In this document: positions 45,907 to 57,016 of the stretch, piece by piece
Numbering within the stretch: the first letter of the stretch is position 1
How the letters are laid out: each line of letters begins with the position of its first letter
DNA from: Absidia repens
Taxonomy: Eukaryota > Mucoromycota > Mucoromycetes > Mucorales > Cunninghamellaceae
Assembly: GCA_002105175.1 (NCBI GenBank)
Contig: MCGE01000011.1
Coordinates: 62,001-126,000, forward strand
DNA length: 64,000 nucleotides
Direction of reading: 5' to 3'
Program-made: the position numbers and the translations under genes
Notes under the pieces: generated by a model
Databases searched by the model: none
The model's input: the letters and a program-made list of their open reading frames with translations, nothing else
Told to the model about the DNA's origin: nothing

Positions 45907-46489
45907 TATATGAATAAAGTCTTTTGTTTTACGATAATTTTAGTTATGTATGTATATATATAATTGATATCGTCCTAGAAGTCATCCAAACTAGTAACAG
46001 GACGCAATAATATCCGCTGCAGCATACAGCAGCCAGTTTTCAGGACCAATAAAAACAATACAAATAAATGAAGTACAACTACATCGTTCGTAGTATATTT
46101 GAAGCAATCGATTTATTTATTCACTCAGGCACAGTAATAAAATAAGGGACTATGACTAATACTACATGTAATGGAAACGAGCAGTCAAATCAAGTGATAA
46201 TTGTTTGGGTGAAATGTCAAAAGGTCTCCCTAGTATTACAGGCTGACAAAGATAAATAAACTGAAATGGGTTGAGTAAATAGACTAAATAGTGCGTGCTG
46301 CCATTTATCAGTTGAGAGCTCTGCATACACATTCAGTAAGGTAAAGAGCATTCTGGTGCAAAAGACATCAAGTATGTTCATAGTTAAAACCATACATTTT
46401 TTTATTGAAGGACGAATATAAACATAAACTGGGTACAGTCAACACTAATGTAAAGGGACAGAGGCAGGAACAGGGATCTTTGGTATAAG
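45907..46489. other. Gene-free stretch downstream of the HET gene
   Basis: AT-rich; TATGAATAAAGTC at 45910 is a likely poly(A) signal for the HET gene. TTTTTTTATTGAAGGACGAATATAAAC at 46397-46423 resembles the reversed AATAAA end of the core repeat, suggesting older copies. Confidence 0.35.
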
Positions 46490-46870
46490 ACAAATTAAAC
46501 GCATGCGAGAGATTAATGATAAAAATCAAGACAAGTTTTATTCAGATGTAGATATAAACCATGGCAGCTAATACTAAACTAATCTAGTAAAGATTTTCAT
46601 ACCACTAAAGTAAGGTGAGACTAATCTAATGGTGATCCTGCAATATAAATCCAAAATGAAAGGGTTTCCCCATGCATGTTTGCAATGCATTTCATAAATG
46701 CCCCTGATTCAAGTTCTAACCACTAATCCAAGTTGACCACCACTTCAATGAAGATTCAATGAGGATGAGATAACCTAAAGAAAAGAAAACAAATCAAAAA
46801 AGAGAAGGGAGGTAGTAAAATAAAAAATAAAAAATCATGTGGATCGGAGTTAGATCAACCTTCACCCATC
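46490..46870 (-). repeat. Solo hairpin-core repeat, reverse strand
   Basis: Minus-strand order: pyrimidine tract (46850-46765), TTGGATTAGTGGTTAGAAC, hairpin GCATTTATGAAATGC (perfect 6-bp stem with a new ATG loop), GGGGAAACCCTTTCA (46671-46657), ending at CTGAATAAAACTTGTC. The changed loop with preserved stem is informative for RNA structure. Confidence 0.75.
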
Positions 46871-47030
46871 CCAATTTTTTTTTTCTGTGTGTCTAAAAAT
46901 AAATCCCCATCGTCCAAAAAAAAAAAAAAAAAAATGTATCAAACAATATCATAATTAAAAGAAAAAAATTTATTTAAAGAAATATAATCATGTCAAGGTG
47001 CTATAAAATATTGAAGAATGCTAATCAAAT

Positions 47031-48263
47031 CTAATCCATCAGGTATTTCCATCGTTCGTTCAATTCCATCGGACCGAACCCTATAAAAGCCCTTGTCATC
47101 GCTCGGATATTATCTTCCGGATCATGGAAGTTATCTTCCATCTTTTCAGTCCATTGAGCAGCAGAAATACATCGATCGATCATTCGTTTTTCATAAGCAA
47201 AAAAGGCAGCAAGTAGATTGGGGTGGCTGTCATTAAAGATTTCTTCAGCCAGCTCAACACTATCCATCAAAGCATTGTTGACCCCAACACCACCAAAAAA
47301 GGGCATCACATGAGCGGCGTCTCCCACTAGAGTAATGGCCGGTCGGTCTATTTCGTTGCCAAAGTCATTCCAACGCGTATCCAAGGTAGAGCGATAAATT
47401 AATCCATACGACTTTCGGAGTATAAATGAATCGGTGGACTTGATTGCATCCAAATAGATTTTACTAAAGTTTTCACAAATAGAAAGCGCCACGCGACGGA
47501 AAGTCTCAGGGTCCTTCGTCGAATAATCCACACCATGGGTCTTGTCAATCCAATCTTCATCCACACGCAAAGAGATATAATAAATCAGTGACCCATCCCC
47601 TTTCTCTTGCATTGAAAAGCACCGCCCGCCTTGACCACATGACCATATATTTCCATGATTGAGCGCATGCTGCAAATCAGGACACTGTTGTTCAGGGTGG
47701 AGAATGTTGCCTTGTATTACTGTAATGCCACTATACGTAGGCTGGACATGAGGGGCAATGTAATTTCGGACCTTGGAGTTTGCGCCATCACCACCAATGA
47801 GAATATCACAGTATACTGGAGACTGGTTCTTGAAGTGCAGATAGTAGCCATGGCCTTTGGGTTCGATCTTGATTAAATGCTTGTTCCATTCCATAGTGTC
47901 TGGGTTTAGTGAGTTAACAAGAAGCATACGAAGATCGTTGCGATCCGTTTCAGGGTGCTGAGGAACTGCCTTTTCCCACACCTTGTCATGATCCTGCGTG
48001 TACAGAGAATAAAAACCACCTTCAACGCGGGCCACCTTTTCATATTCCGATCGAAGCTTGGCCTTATCAATGAAAATTTGTCCAGAGTCTTCATGAAGAT
48101 CAAGAGGGCCACCTTGAATACGGACATTAGCATCCGCATCTCGCTCGTACACCTTGATGGAGTATTGATTAGTTTTGTCGCCTAGTTGTAACATCCTTGC
48201 CAATGCTAATCCTCCGGGTCCACCGCCAATAATTGCAATTTGTCTTTTTTGTAGTTGAGACAT
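47031..48263 (-). CDS. FAD-dependent monooxygenase (TetX-like flavoprotein family)
   Basis: Class A flavoprotein monooxygenase, which hydroxylates small aromatic or polyketide substrates with NAD(P)H and FAD. Start at ATG 48263-48261 (MSQLQKRQIAIIGGGPGGLA). The frame is open further upstream to 48449 but through T-rich 5' UTR-like sequence, so I prefer the inner start placing the Rossmann motif GGGPGGLALARML at residue ~12. Further motifs: NDLRMLLVNSL, DILIGGDGANSKVR (the DG motif) and ITLVGDAAHVMPFFGGVGVN (the GD motif). 410 residues, the family length. It is intronless in an intron-rich region, which may hint at transfer from bacteria or retroposition. Substrate unknown; TetX similarity is at family level only. 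A plus-strand MFS gene is absent but an MFS pump lies 1.4 kb upstream on the same strand. Confidence 0.85.
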   Translation of the reverse strand: MSQLQKRQIAIIGGGPGGLALARMLQLGDKTNQYSIKVYERDADANVRIQGGPLDLHEDSGQIFIDKAKLRSEYEKVARVEGGFYSLYTQDHDKVWEKAVPQHPETDRNDLRMLLVNSLNPDTMEWNKHLIKIEPKGHGYYLHFKNQSPVYCDILIGGDGANSKVRNYIAPHVQPTYSGITVIQGNILHPEQQCPDLQHALNHGNIWSCGQGGRCFSMQEKGDGSLIYYISLRVDEDWIDKTHGVDYSTKDPETFRRVALSICENFSKIYLDAIKSTDSFILRKSYGLIYRSTLDTRWNDFGNEIDRPAITLVGDAAHVMPFFGGVGVNNALMDSVELAEEIFNDSHPNLLAAFFAYEKRMIDRCISAAQWTEKMEDNFHDPEDNIRAMTRAFIGFGPMELNERWKYLMD

Positions 48264-49069
48264 GAAACTGAGTATCGTTTTAATTGAAAAGGAAAAAAGA
48301 TGAATAGATGGCATAAATGAAATATTGATTTTTATATAGAAAAAAAAAAAAGGCACAGTTCGATCCATTCGGGGCTCCCGCCGGTACAAAACTAGGTGAT
48401 CGGCTATAATTTTCCCGTGAAGCCTGCTTCGGACCAACAGCCGTATCATTATACGGACCTCTAAATTTAATATCTCGTCGTTTCCTTATATAGTGCGGCT
48501 CACTGATAATGTCAAATTTTAGGCATGATCCTAGGAAGCTGATGGTTTTTTAAAAAATGGCCACCTCAAAAAAACAATGTATAAACATGATAATTCAGAC
48601 CTTTAAGAACAAAATGTGTACATCAGTTTTTTTTTTTTTTTAATAAACAAAAAAAAGTTATCAGCCTTCAAAAAAAGAAGAATTTGGTTGGTTGGCCTAG
48701 GATTTGAAACGTATCTGATGTACTAAAAAGAAAAATGATATGTATATTTATTTTGTCGAAAACAGTAAAGTATTATACCGAAAACAAGGTAAAAAATTTT
48801 ACCCCTAGAAACTGGTCCTGTTTTTTGCTCGTTCCCGCTCCGATATCAAGCGTAGTTAGTAGATGTATATGTAGATGTAGATTGTAAGACTTGCAAACGA
48901 AGGTTAGTTTATGTATTTTTATTTTTATTTATTATCTGTACAATAAAAAGCACCGTCCCTTCTTTTTTTGTTGTTGTTGTACGCACAGACACACACACAC
49001 GTTTTTTTTTCTGCTTCTAATAAGCCATGTTTATACATTTGGTAAGACAATCAAACATTGAGAAAGAAT
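48264..49069. other. Upstream region of the monooxygenase
   Basis: AT-rich with T/A runs; ACACACACAC near 48990. No gene is seen. The first 200 bases are the likely promoter. Confidence 0.35.
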
Positions 49070-49350
49070 AATGATAGAAAAAGACAAGACAAAGTTTATT
49101 CAGTAGTAATTATAACAATGACAACCAATACTAAACTAAGATGAAGGCTAACCTAATAGTGGTCCCAAATTCTGAATCCAAAATCAAAGGGGTTCCCCAT
49201 GCATCTCGTAGTACCTGAGCTGAAAACCCTTCTAAACTAGTCCTGACACTAATCCTAGTTGAACATCACCTCATTGAGATCAATGAAGTGGCGGTGACTT
49301 GGAAAAAAAAAAAGAAAAGAAAGGAAAAGAGGAAAAAAAAAAAGGCCTTA
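49070..49350 (-). repeat. Solo hairpin-core repeat, diverged, reverse strand
   Basis: Minus strand: pyrimidine tract 49345-49300, TAGGATTAGTGTCAGGAC at 49255, GGGGAACCCCTTTGA at 49196-49182, TTCAGAATTTGGG, and TGAATAAACTTTGTC near 49105. Hairpin 1 has decayed (GAAGGGTTTTCAGCTC). Confidence 0.6.
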
Positions 49351-49677
49351 AAAGGCATATTCAAACAGCGATTGAAACCACAAAATTGAGAATTTGACAT
49401 CATAAGTGAGCTGCACCAACAGGGCACCTATAAAAAATAGAAAAAAAAAAACCAACTCAAATGATATCATAGTCAATAAAGATAGAATAGATGTTAAAAA
49501 AATCATGTTTATTTGAAGGTATCAACTATAAAAACCAAAGAAAGTCACAATCAAAAAAGGTGTGGAAAAAGAGGGAAGAGGAATAGTAATAAAAAAAATA
49601 AGAATGTACATATACACTAATCGCAAATAATATGAGATAATACTAAATACCATAGAGGGATGAAGGGACGGAAGTCT

Positions 49678-51648
49678 CTAATAACGTCGACAATAGGCCA
49701 CACATTTTCTCCATACCGCCAACCAATCTACCATGACTGGGCTACATGCTAGCAGAGCAATAGCGAAGAGAATCATCAAAGTTTCAAAGCCATGATTGGA
49801 CATGATGAATCCAGCGATCACGGGCCCAATAAACATACCAGACGCATAGGCCATGTTATAAAGCGCATAAACTATAAAAATGATAAAAACATTGATTAGT
49901 CACTGTCACCCTTTTGTTGTCGTACGTAAACTATTTCCATATATGTTAATCTGTTTACCTTGTGCATAAGCGTCGCTACCCTATATATTATAAACAATGG
50001 TCAGTTGAATCTGTGCATTTTTTTTTTCATTATTGTATTACCAGATCGCTAACAATTTCACCCATTTCCGGCAAAATAGGAGTCAAAGTCACAGGGCTAG
50101 AGAGACCAAAGATCATTAAAGGAGGAATGATCATGTAAACAGACTTGTAATGAAGTGCAACCAAAGGAGAGACGAGGGCCATCATGATCATACCGGTAGA
50201 ACTAATCACTTGACGTCCAATCTAATGCATAAACAAAGTTTAAGATGAATTGATTACGTTTCTCTTTATATAAAGCATCTTTAAATTACCTTATCTGATA
50301 AATGACCAATGAGAGGAGCCAAGAAAGCTGGCACGACCATTGCTACAAAGATAACTAATGAACAAGCATGTGAGCACAAATCATGATAGAGAGAGAAACT
50401 TTTTAACTTACATCCAATAGTGGAAGCCGAGGAATCATAATTCTTTTGCAAATGGACAGGTAAAGCAGGTTCAATTCCAGAAAAGACGGAGGCACTAATA
50501 GTAACACACAAGACACACGATAGGATTCGCCAATGTTGGAGCAATGACCACATGGTGATATGATTTTCCTTTTGTTCCGCTTGTTGAGATTGCTTGAGGG
50601 CCAGTCCAGGATCTTCCACAGTGGCCACCACTGCAGAGGGAGTCGTTGTATAATTGGTAGCGGTTGTCATGGTGGAATGAATACTGCTGCCAGTAAAGCT
50701 AAGGTTATCTTCAGGGAAAAGTAGCGGGGTGGTTTCGTTATGATTTTCTTCCATGTAATGTTGTTGTTGTTCTTGTTGCTTCAATTCTTTTGCCAATTCC
50801 AAAGGTTCTGCAATCCACACAATGGCAAAAAAGTTGAGTACTGCAAACCCAGCACAGAAATGGAATGGTGCACCAAATCCGCCATATTCGTACAATAGAC
50901 CACCCACCGCAGGACCGATAGCAAAGCCGACCGTATGTGCCGTCAATACACTTCCCATCACTACACCTAGTCGTTTAGTAGGGAACACATCCGCCAGCAT
51001 GCCTAATCCAATCGTCCAACTTGCTCCACCAGATACCCCTTGAGCAACCCGTGCCATCACCAGCAGTACATACGAATCCGCCACTGCGAATGCCAAGGTC
51101 GAAATCACAAGCCCTAACATGCCCACCATGGTGGGATATCGCCGGTTTTGGTATCTATCTGATAGAATGGCAAACACAGGAGTGGCAAGTAAAAGACCAA
51201 AGGCTATATTTCAAAAATTAAAAAACCATGAAATATTATTGGTGTATGAGTCAATACCTGTTTTGGGTAAAAAATCAAAGATCGCTTGTCTGAGTTTTTC
51301 TGAGAGACTTACCGTAACAACCAAATAAAAATCCAACCATAGTAGAATCTCCATGAAGACGGTCAATGACTAACATGGGCAAGCAAGGAATTACAACACC
51401 ATAAACCAACATATCCCTATGACATATAACGTCGTCACCATAAGAAAAAAGAAAGCGCTAGTTAGAAACACAAGTTTCAGGATCCTTATTCTTATTGTTT
51501 TCAACAAGGTTTTTCTTTTTTAGCTACTTTACGTAAATAAGGTCAAGGCCACTACACAGGCAATAGCAAGACGTGATTGTCTAGTACGTTGCCACCAAGA
51601 CTTTTCTGTTGTAATAAAGGACGAATCATAATGAACATTGCCAGTCAT
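49678..51648 (-). CDS. MFS transporter, DHA1 / vesicular-amine-transporter-like
   Basis: Twelve-helix proton antiporter of the drug:H+ antiporter-1 type. Start at ATG 51648-51646 (MTGNVHYDSSFITTEKSWW); the upstream in-frame ATG at 51711 lies in T-rich leader. Several exons; the second begins near 51416 and encodes DMLVYGVVIPCLPMLV. Motif A follows the second helix (FAILSDRYQNRRYP) and the motif C area reads VGFAIGPAVGGLLYEYGG. A long central loop is Gln/Thr-rich (ELKQQEQQQHYMEENHN). Later exons give LSDK then IGRQVISSTGMIMMALVSP, GSDAYAQ, and AYASGMFIGPVIAGFIMSNH. The stop is at 49680-49678. Overall order matches fungal members close to SLC18. Substrate unknown; the neighbouring monooxygenase makes a detoxification role an inference. 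Confidence 0.85.
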
Positions 51649-53742
51649 TATAAGTTGTATATACAAAAAAAAAAGAAAAAAAAGGGTACGGAAAGAGAAA
51701 GAAAGAAACAAAAAAAAGAGGAGTTTATGAAATAAAATTTAAGGTTTCAAAATCAGCTGAATGATATGACAAAAAAAATTCGGTTTTTATACATACGATT
51801 ATATTATATGTGATATCACGAGGTGGATAGCAAAGCATGTATCTTTATGGGTAAGTCTTTTGGTTCAGACGATGCAAACTGTCAAGTATGTACTGCAACT
51901 AGAATTCATCTACAGTATATACACTGTACAGTGCTGGTTTGCACTGTAATATATTTGGTCATTAATATAGTCTCATTCTTACCTATCCTGGAACGGTTCC
52001 GCAATTGCAGAAAAAAAGGTTCTTCAAAGACAATTTAGTGGCTTACGTATGATACAAAATCATGTTAAACCACACTTTCTACTAGATCTTTAAAACATTA
52101 TTCGTCATCCTTTTAACTCTCCCTAAACTGTACTTTAGACCGATATTTATGCTTTTCTACTGTACAGAATTTACCCCTGGAAAACAACTAAACCATTTTT
52201 GCGACGTTAGAATTTAGTCTGACGCATTTTCCCCTGGACATTTATCCATTTCACTTTTTTTTTTTCGAGCTTCAGTCACATGGCAATAAAGGCAATGGTT
52301 TCTTCACCGTTCCCCCGGAACACTTTTATCGACAGAATAGAAAGAGTTTATCTCAAAACACACCTGACCGGACGTTTGTATATATATCTCATTGTTTTCT
52401 TTTGAAACTCGATAAAACCGAAATCTTACTGAAATGAGAAAATGGTTTTCATCGGACTTCTATAAATCTTTTAAGGAAAGAGCAGGTTGTTTATTATGCG
52501 AGACAAGATAATACCGGTGCTTTTAAAGGTGTATGACAATGATCATTTGTGGTACATACATATCTCCCTGGGGTAAAATATGGATCATCATTTGATGTGA
52601 CATGTTTCTTTCTAGATGTCCTAGACATTGACATCGCTCATTAATTATGCAACGGGAAAAATGCTTGATAGTTACATTCAGGGTGTGAATACATGATTTT
52701 TCCATCCCTTCTTGGCTTTTTTTTTCTAAAAAAAAAAAAAAAGGAACCTGCCAAAAATATGTCAAAATTTTTGGAACACTCCTAGCTCCCGCAAATTTAG
52801 AGGGTATGTGTTTGCCTGAGGTTGAAGAGTTTTAGGAGAAGATTCTTGCATTAAAAAAAGATACAGGAAGATGGTACCTTTGTCAGTTATCGGCAGAAAA
52901 CATCATAGGGAGATCTTGTGTCTATGTTGAGATACGTGCTTCCAGTAGAAACCAAAAGTGAATATCTATATACGCAAATTATTTTGTATTTTGGATTTGA
53001 CGGTGGCCAGGGTGCTAAAGTACCCCTGTTTTTTTTTTTTTTTTTTTTTTTGAGGGGATCTCATTGACACCCCGTGTGTCAATGATAACTGGAATAAAAG
53101 GTAATATTTTCCTATAAAACGTAACAATATATACAGATATATCTATTGTGTTCCGTTACCTGAAAGCTCCCTCATCGCATGATTCATTTAAAAATATATA
53201 AGTATTTACTTCTTTATCGGTGATACGCTATTCTTTGGGGTTGGGTTGGGTTGGGTGGCACAATGTTATACCTAGCATTCATCCTTCGGTGCAGACGGAA
53301 TTGCTTACAATAATTCTCTGTTAAACGGAGATTGCCAGGATAGTGATGATGATGGTCCCATGTGTGACAAACAAAACAACAAACCCTAAAGTAAAAGTTG
53401 ACGCCTTTGCTCTCTCGTGGTAGATCAACTTTTTTCAAAGAATAAAAATAAAATAAAATAGTAGTCATTCTTCCTGTTGGTAAAAATCTGAGGGTGAAAA
53501 AAGCGAAAGGGGAAACCCCCTAACCAAGCCAATGTTTTTATTTCAGGGACCAGAAACTTCCATATTTGGTGACAGGTTTACTTTTGTTTTTCCACCGACC
53601 AAATAAAGTCAATACACTAAAAAGAAAACGAACTACATCGTCCATGTTTTTTATAACTCATTCCTTGTTATAGTTTTTATCTTTTCTTTCTTTTCTTTAT
53701 CAACTTTTCACTCTTTTACGACGCATAGATACACAGATAAGG
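51649..53742. other. 2.1-kb gene-free divergent intergenic region
   Basis: Between the minus-strand MFS gene and the plus-strand Skt5-like gene, so it should contain both promoters. It has paired short words (TTTACCCCTGGAAAAC at 52170, TTTCCCCTGGACATTTATCC at 52229), T22 at 53030-53051, and a G-rich repeat at 53237. Short frames show nothing recognisable. Confidence 0.4.
53237..53255 (+). other. Potential G-quadruplex
   Basis: GGGGTTGGGTTGGGTTGGG has four G-runs with two-base loops, the pattern for a stable intramolecular quadruplex. It is telomere-like in composition but isolated. It lies about 490 bases before the Skt5-like start. Confidence 0.6.
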
Positions 53743-56710
53743 ATGCTCCATGACCCCATTTCTTCGTCTTTAGTGCAAAGATCATCTCAACAAAAACAAC
53801 AAGGTCCACGTAAAAAACGACCTTTGCCGAAACTTCCACAGAGAACCCCAAGTGGTCAATTTATTAGCCTCGGTCCTTGTTGGGTATCGTCCTCCAATAA
53901 TCCACCACCGCCTTCCTTTTCTTCGTACTATCACTCATCAACCGTACCCGATCAACTCATCTCTAGGTCATCGTCCTGGTATGGGAATTCTACCTTACCC
54001 AATAATACAACAGTATGCGAGCCAACTACTACAAGTAATAAAAACTACAAATTAATATATATAATATACGTATTTATAGACCTTTTTGAATATATATTTT
54101 TATTTAGCAGACATGGTCAACTGTTCGTTTCAAACTCCGGCATCTAGCAAGATCATGACCGGACAAGACAGCATGAAGATGGAAACAAACACACCAAGCT
54201 CTGACTACTATGGGATCCATCAAAAGCCTTATGAGCCGTCATATGATGAATCTGTAATGACAGTTGATGATGTAGATGAAATTGAAGATCGGTCTAATTG
54301 TACCTCACCAATTGACGCAAATCCTCCTCATACCCCTGAAGGTAAATAAAAAAAAAAATCAGTCTTTCCGGCAGTGAAAATTGGATTTTTTAAAATCTCA
54401 GTATTTACCGAAAAATATTTTTAGATATTCAACATCATGATCCGGCCCTTTTGAAAAGATATTCATCACCACTATACCAATTATCGCATCGTCATTCTAT
54501 GTTATTATCACCAACATCATCCATTCACAGTCGAGATTATCTTCAATCTGCCTCTTTTACTGCATCTTCCAGTAGTCCTCAGCCACAAGCTCTACCGGAA
54601 AAAAAACGGACTAACACAAACTCTACTCGACGATCGGTATCAACGGTCGATTTATATTCATCGACTAGTCATGGATCAATACACGGCCCTTCTCCTCCGT
54701 CAGCTTCAAGTACCACAACGATCCCATCGCCGTGGCTAGAAATCGATCGTCAACCACAAAAAAAATTGTCTAGCGGGACTGTTTACACTCAAACCCCGAA
54801 TCAAATCGAAAATGATGATCATAGCACCGATAATGAAGACGTCCCGATACAATCTGCCACCGAATGGAAGCCCACACCTTCATCTACTAGCCTTCATCTT
54901 CATACCATGTCACCACCACCACCTCCTCCTCCATCCTCATCCCGCCCAAGCCCTACCACCACCCGATTTACCATCGCTTCTTTCAGTCTGACTCATGACA
55001 AGGATGCACTGGCCACCTACCGACGCATGGCCACCAAAACAAAAGATCAACAGGTTCAAATGTCATATATGATGTATCTCATCCAAGTCGCTGATCTGTA
55101 TAGACATCAAAAACGGGGTGATTTAAGACTACGTCTACTCCATGAAGCTGGTTACTGGCTACGACGGCTCGCCAAAGCCAGGTATCCTCCTGCCTTGGTC
55201 ATCAAAGGACGATGGTATATTCAACAACATTCGAACTATTCGGCATCATCATCGGCAGCGTGCTCTTTGGTATCATTGGATGATCTTAATTTAATGATGC
55301 TCGCATCCACCTCTGCCACGGTTACATCTTCCTCCTCTTCCTCCTCCACCACAAACGCTTCCACCTCAGCAACCGATCTTGTCTCCTCTTCCTCTGCACC
55401 TTCTGCATTCATGGATCGGCATCAAAAACAACGATGGGACAAGGCTAAACAATGTTTTCAACAGGCGGCCAAATCGGGATCAATGGATGCGCATTACGAA
55501 TTGGCCCTCTTGCTATGCAAAAAAATGTCATCAAACCGACCTAACTCAGGCGGGGTTTCAAAAATCATGACCTCACTTCGTCTCGCAGCTGATCAAAACC
55601 ATCTATTGGCTTGCTATGTATGTTATGCATTCTCTCTCACAAAAAAAAAAAAAAAAAAAGTGAACAACTCACCCATTTTTTTTTTTAAAAAAATAAAATA
55701 GAAAATGGCGAAGATTTTATTATTTGGCCAACTGGATCAAGCCCAGCATTTTCAAAATGCACTCCTGTACCTTGAAAAGGCTGCGGAAATTACACGTGGG
55801 GAAGATGCCCATCCTATCAATGCAAAGGCATCCTTCATGCTCAGTTGTATTTATGCTGGGGATTATTCTTGTATTGGTCTGAAGCAGCCAAAGTAAAAAA
55901 AAAAAAAAAAAAAAAAAAGGGAGATAGGGTGAATTTTTCATTCCCCTGAAAGAAAGAAGGCTTACACTTTGTATTTTTTTTTTTCGGGTAGAGGCCAAAA
56001 TGAAGCTGCTGAGCCAGCATCATTAAAAAATCTCACTCAGGCACGACACTATTTGGACAAGGCCGTAGCACTTCGCAATCCGGAGGCACTTTTACGCTTG
56101 GGTCAATTATATGAATCAGGTCATGCCGAACTTGGTTATGTCGTGGATCCCTGGCAAGCATTTCAATGGTACTTGGAAGCCGCATCCGAAGCACATCAAC
56201 CTCAAGCCATGTTATCTGTTTCCCAATGGTATGCACAAGGGATACCCGGTCATCTTGCTACAAACCCCACCTTGGCTTTCAAATGGTGTCAACGTGCTTC
56301 AGAGCAATGTTTGGAACAAGCCGATTATTTATTGGGGTAAAAAAAAAAAACACACACACACACACACATTCACACCGCAGATCACTAATATTCTCTATCC
56401 ATGTCCGTTATTTATTTATTTATTTGATAGAACGTATTATGAAACAGGCTATGGCGTGACCCCAGATTATCCCAAAGCATTAGCTTGCTATGATAAGGCC
56501 GCATCGAAAGGATACACCCCTGCTGAAGAAATGCTCAATAGACAACCCGCATGTGTACATCGACACGCATCTTCAATAAAGACGCCGACTACGTATCTGG
56601 AGCATCAAGAAAAGTCAAATCGTGGAGATAAAAAGAAAAAGGAGCATACTAATCCCCGGCTAATTATGTCTCACAAAGCTCCAGAATTGGGTAATTGTAC
56701 CATCATGTAA
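53743..56710 (+). CDS. Skt5/Chs4-type chitin synthase activator with Sel1 repeats and CaaX box
   Basis: Skt5/Chs4 proteins activate and position class IV chitin synthase (Chs3 type). Start ATG 53743 (MLHDPISSSLVQRSSQQKQQ). The N-terminal ~400 residues are Ser/Pro/Thr-rich and disordered, with a short basic Pro motif (KKRPLPKLPQRTPSG). From about 54.97 kb come Sel1-type helical repeats: YMMYLIQVADLYRHQKRGD, WDKAKQCFQQAAKSGSMDA, ALLYLEKAAEITRGEDAHP, ARHYLDKAVALRNPEALLRL, WQAFQWYLEAASEAHQPQAM, LAFKWCQRASEQCLEQADYL and ALACYDKAASKGYTPAEEM. The protein ends with CTIM and a stop at 56708-56710, a CaaX farnesylation box like the one ending yeast Skt5. Introns fall at about 54034, 54342, 55619, 55896 and 56338, several carrying long A and T tracts. 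About 780 residues. Other Sel1 proteins (Shc1) are the alternative. Confidence 0.88.
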
Positions 56711-57016
56711 AAAAAAAAAAAGAATACATTGATTGATTGTAGTAATAAATTGAAAAAATAAAAATTGTGTTTGATCAATATTTCAATGATGTGGTAAAGA
56801 GACAGACAAAAATAGTTTTTTTAAGATAAATAAGTTTTGTTTTTTATTGTACAATGTATAAAAGAGAGAGGGTAAAGGGATGGTAGCTAAAAAAAAAGAA
56901 AGAAGAGAATCAACTAAACTAATATATATATATATATATATATATATTTAAGATATAAATACGTGCAAGAAGGGAGGAAGGACCTATGCGTTCAAAATTG
57001 GGAGGAAATAAAAAAT

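Noticed and set aside
48264..48449. Upstream extension of the monooxygenase frame
   Set aside because: It translates to poly-Phe/Ile/Ser from a T-rich leader. The Rossmann motif begins properly after the ATG at 48263.
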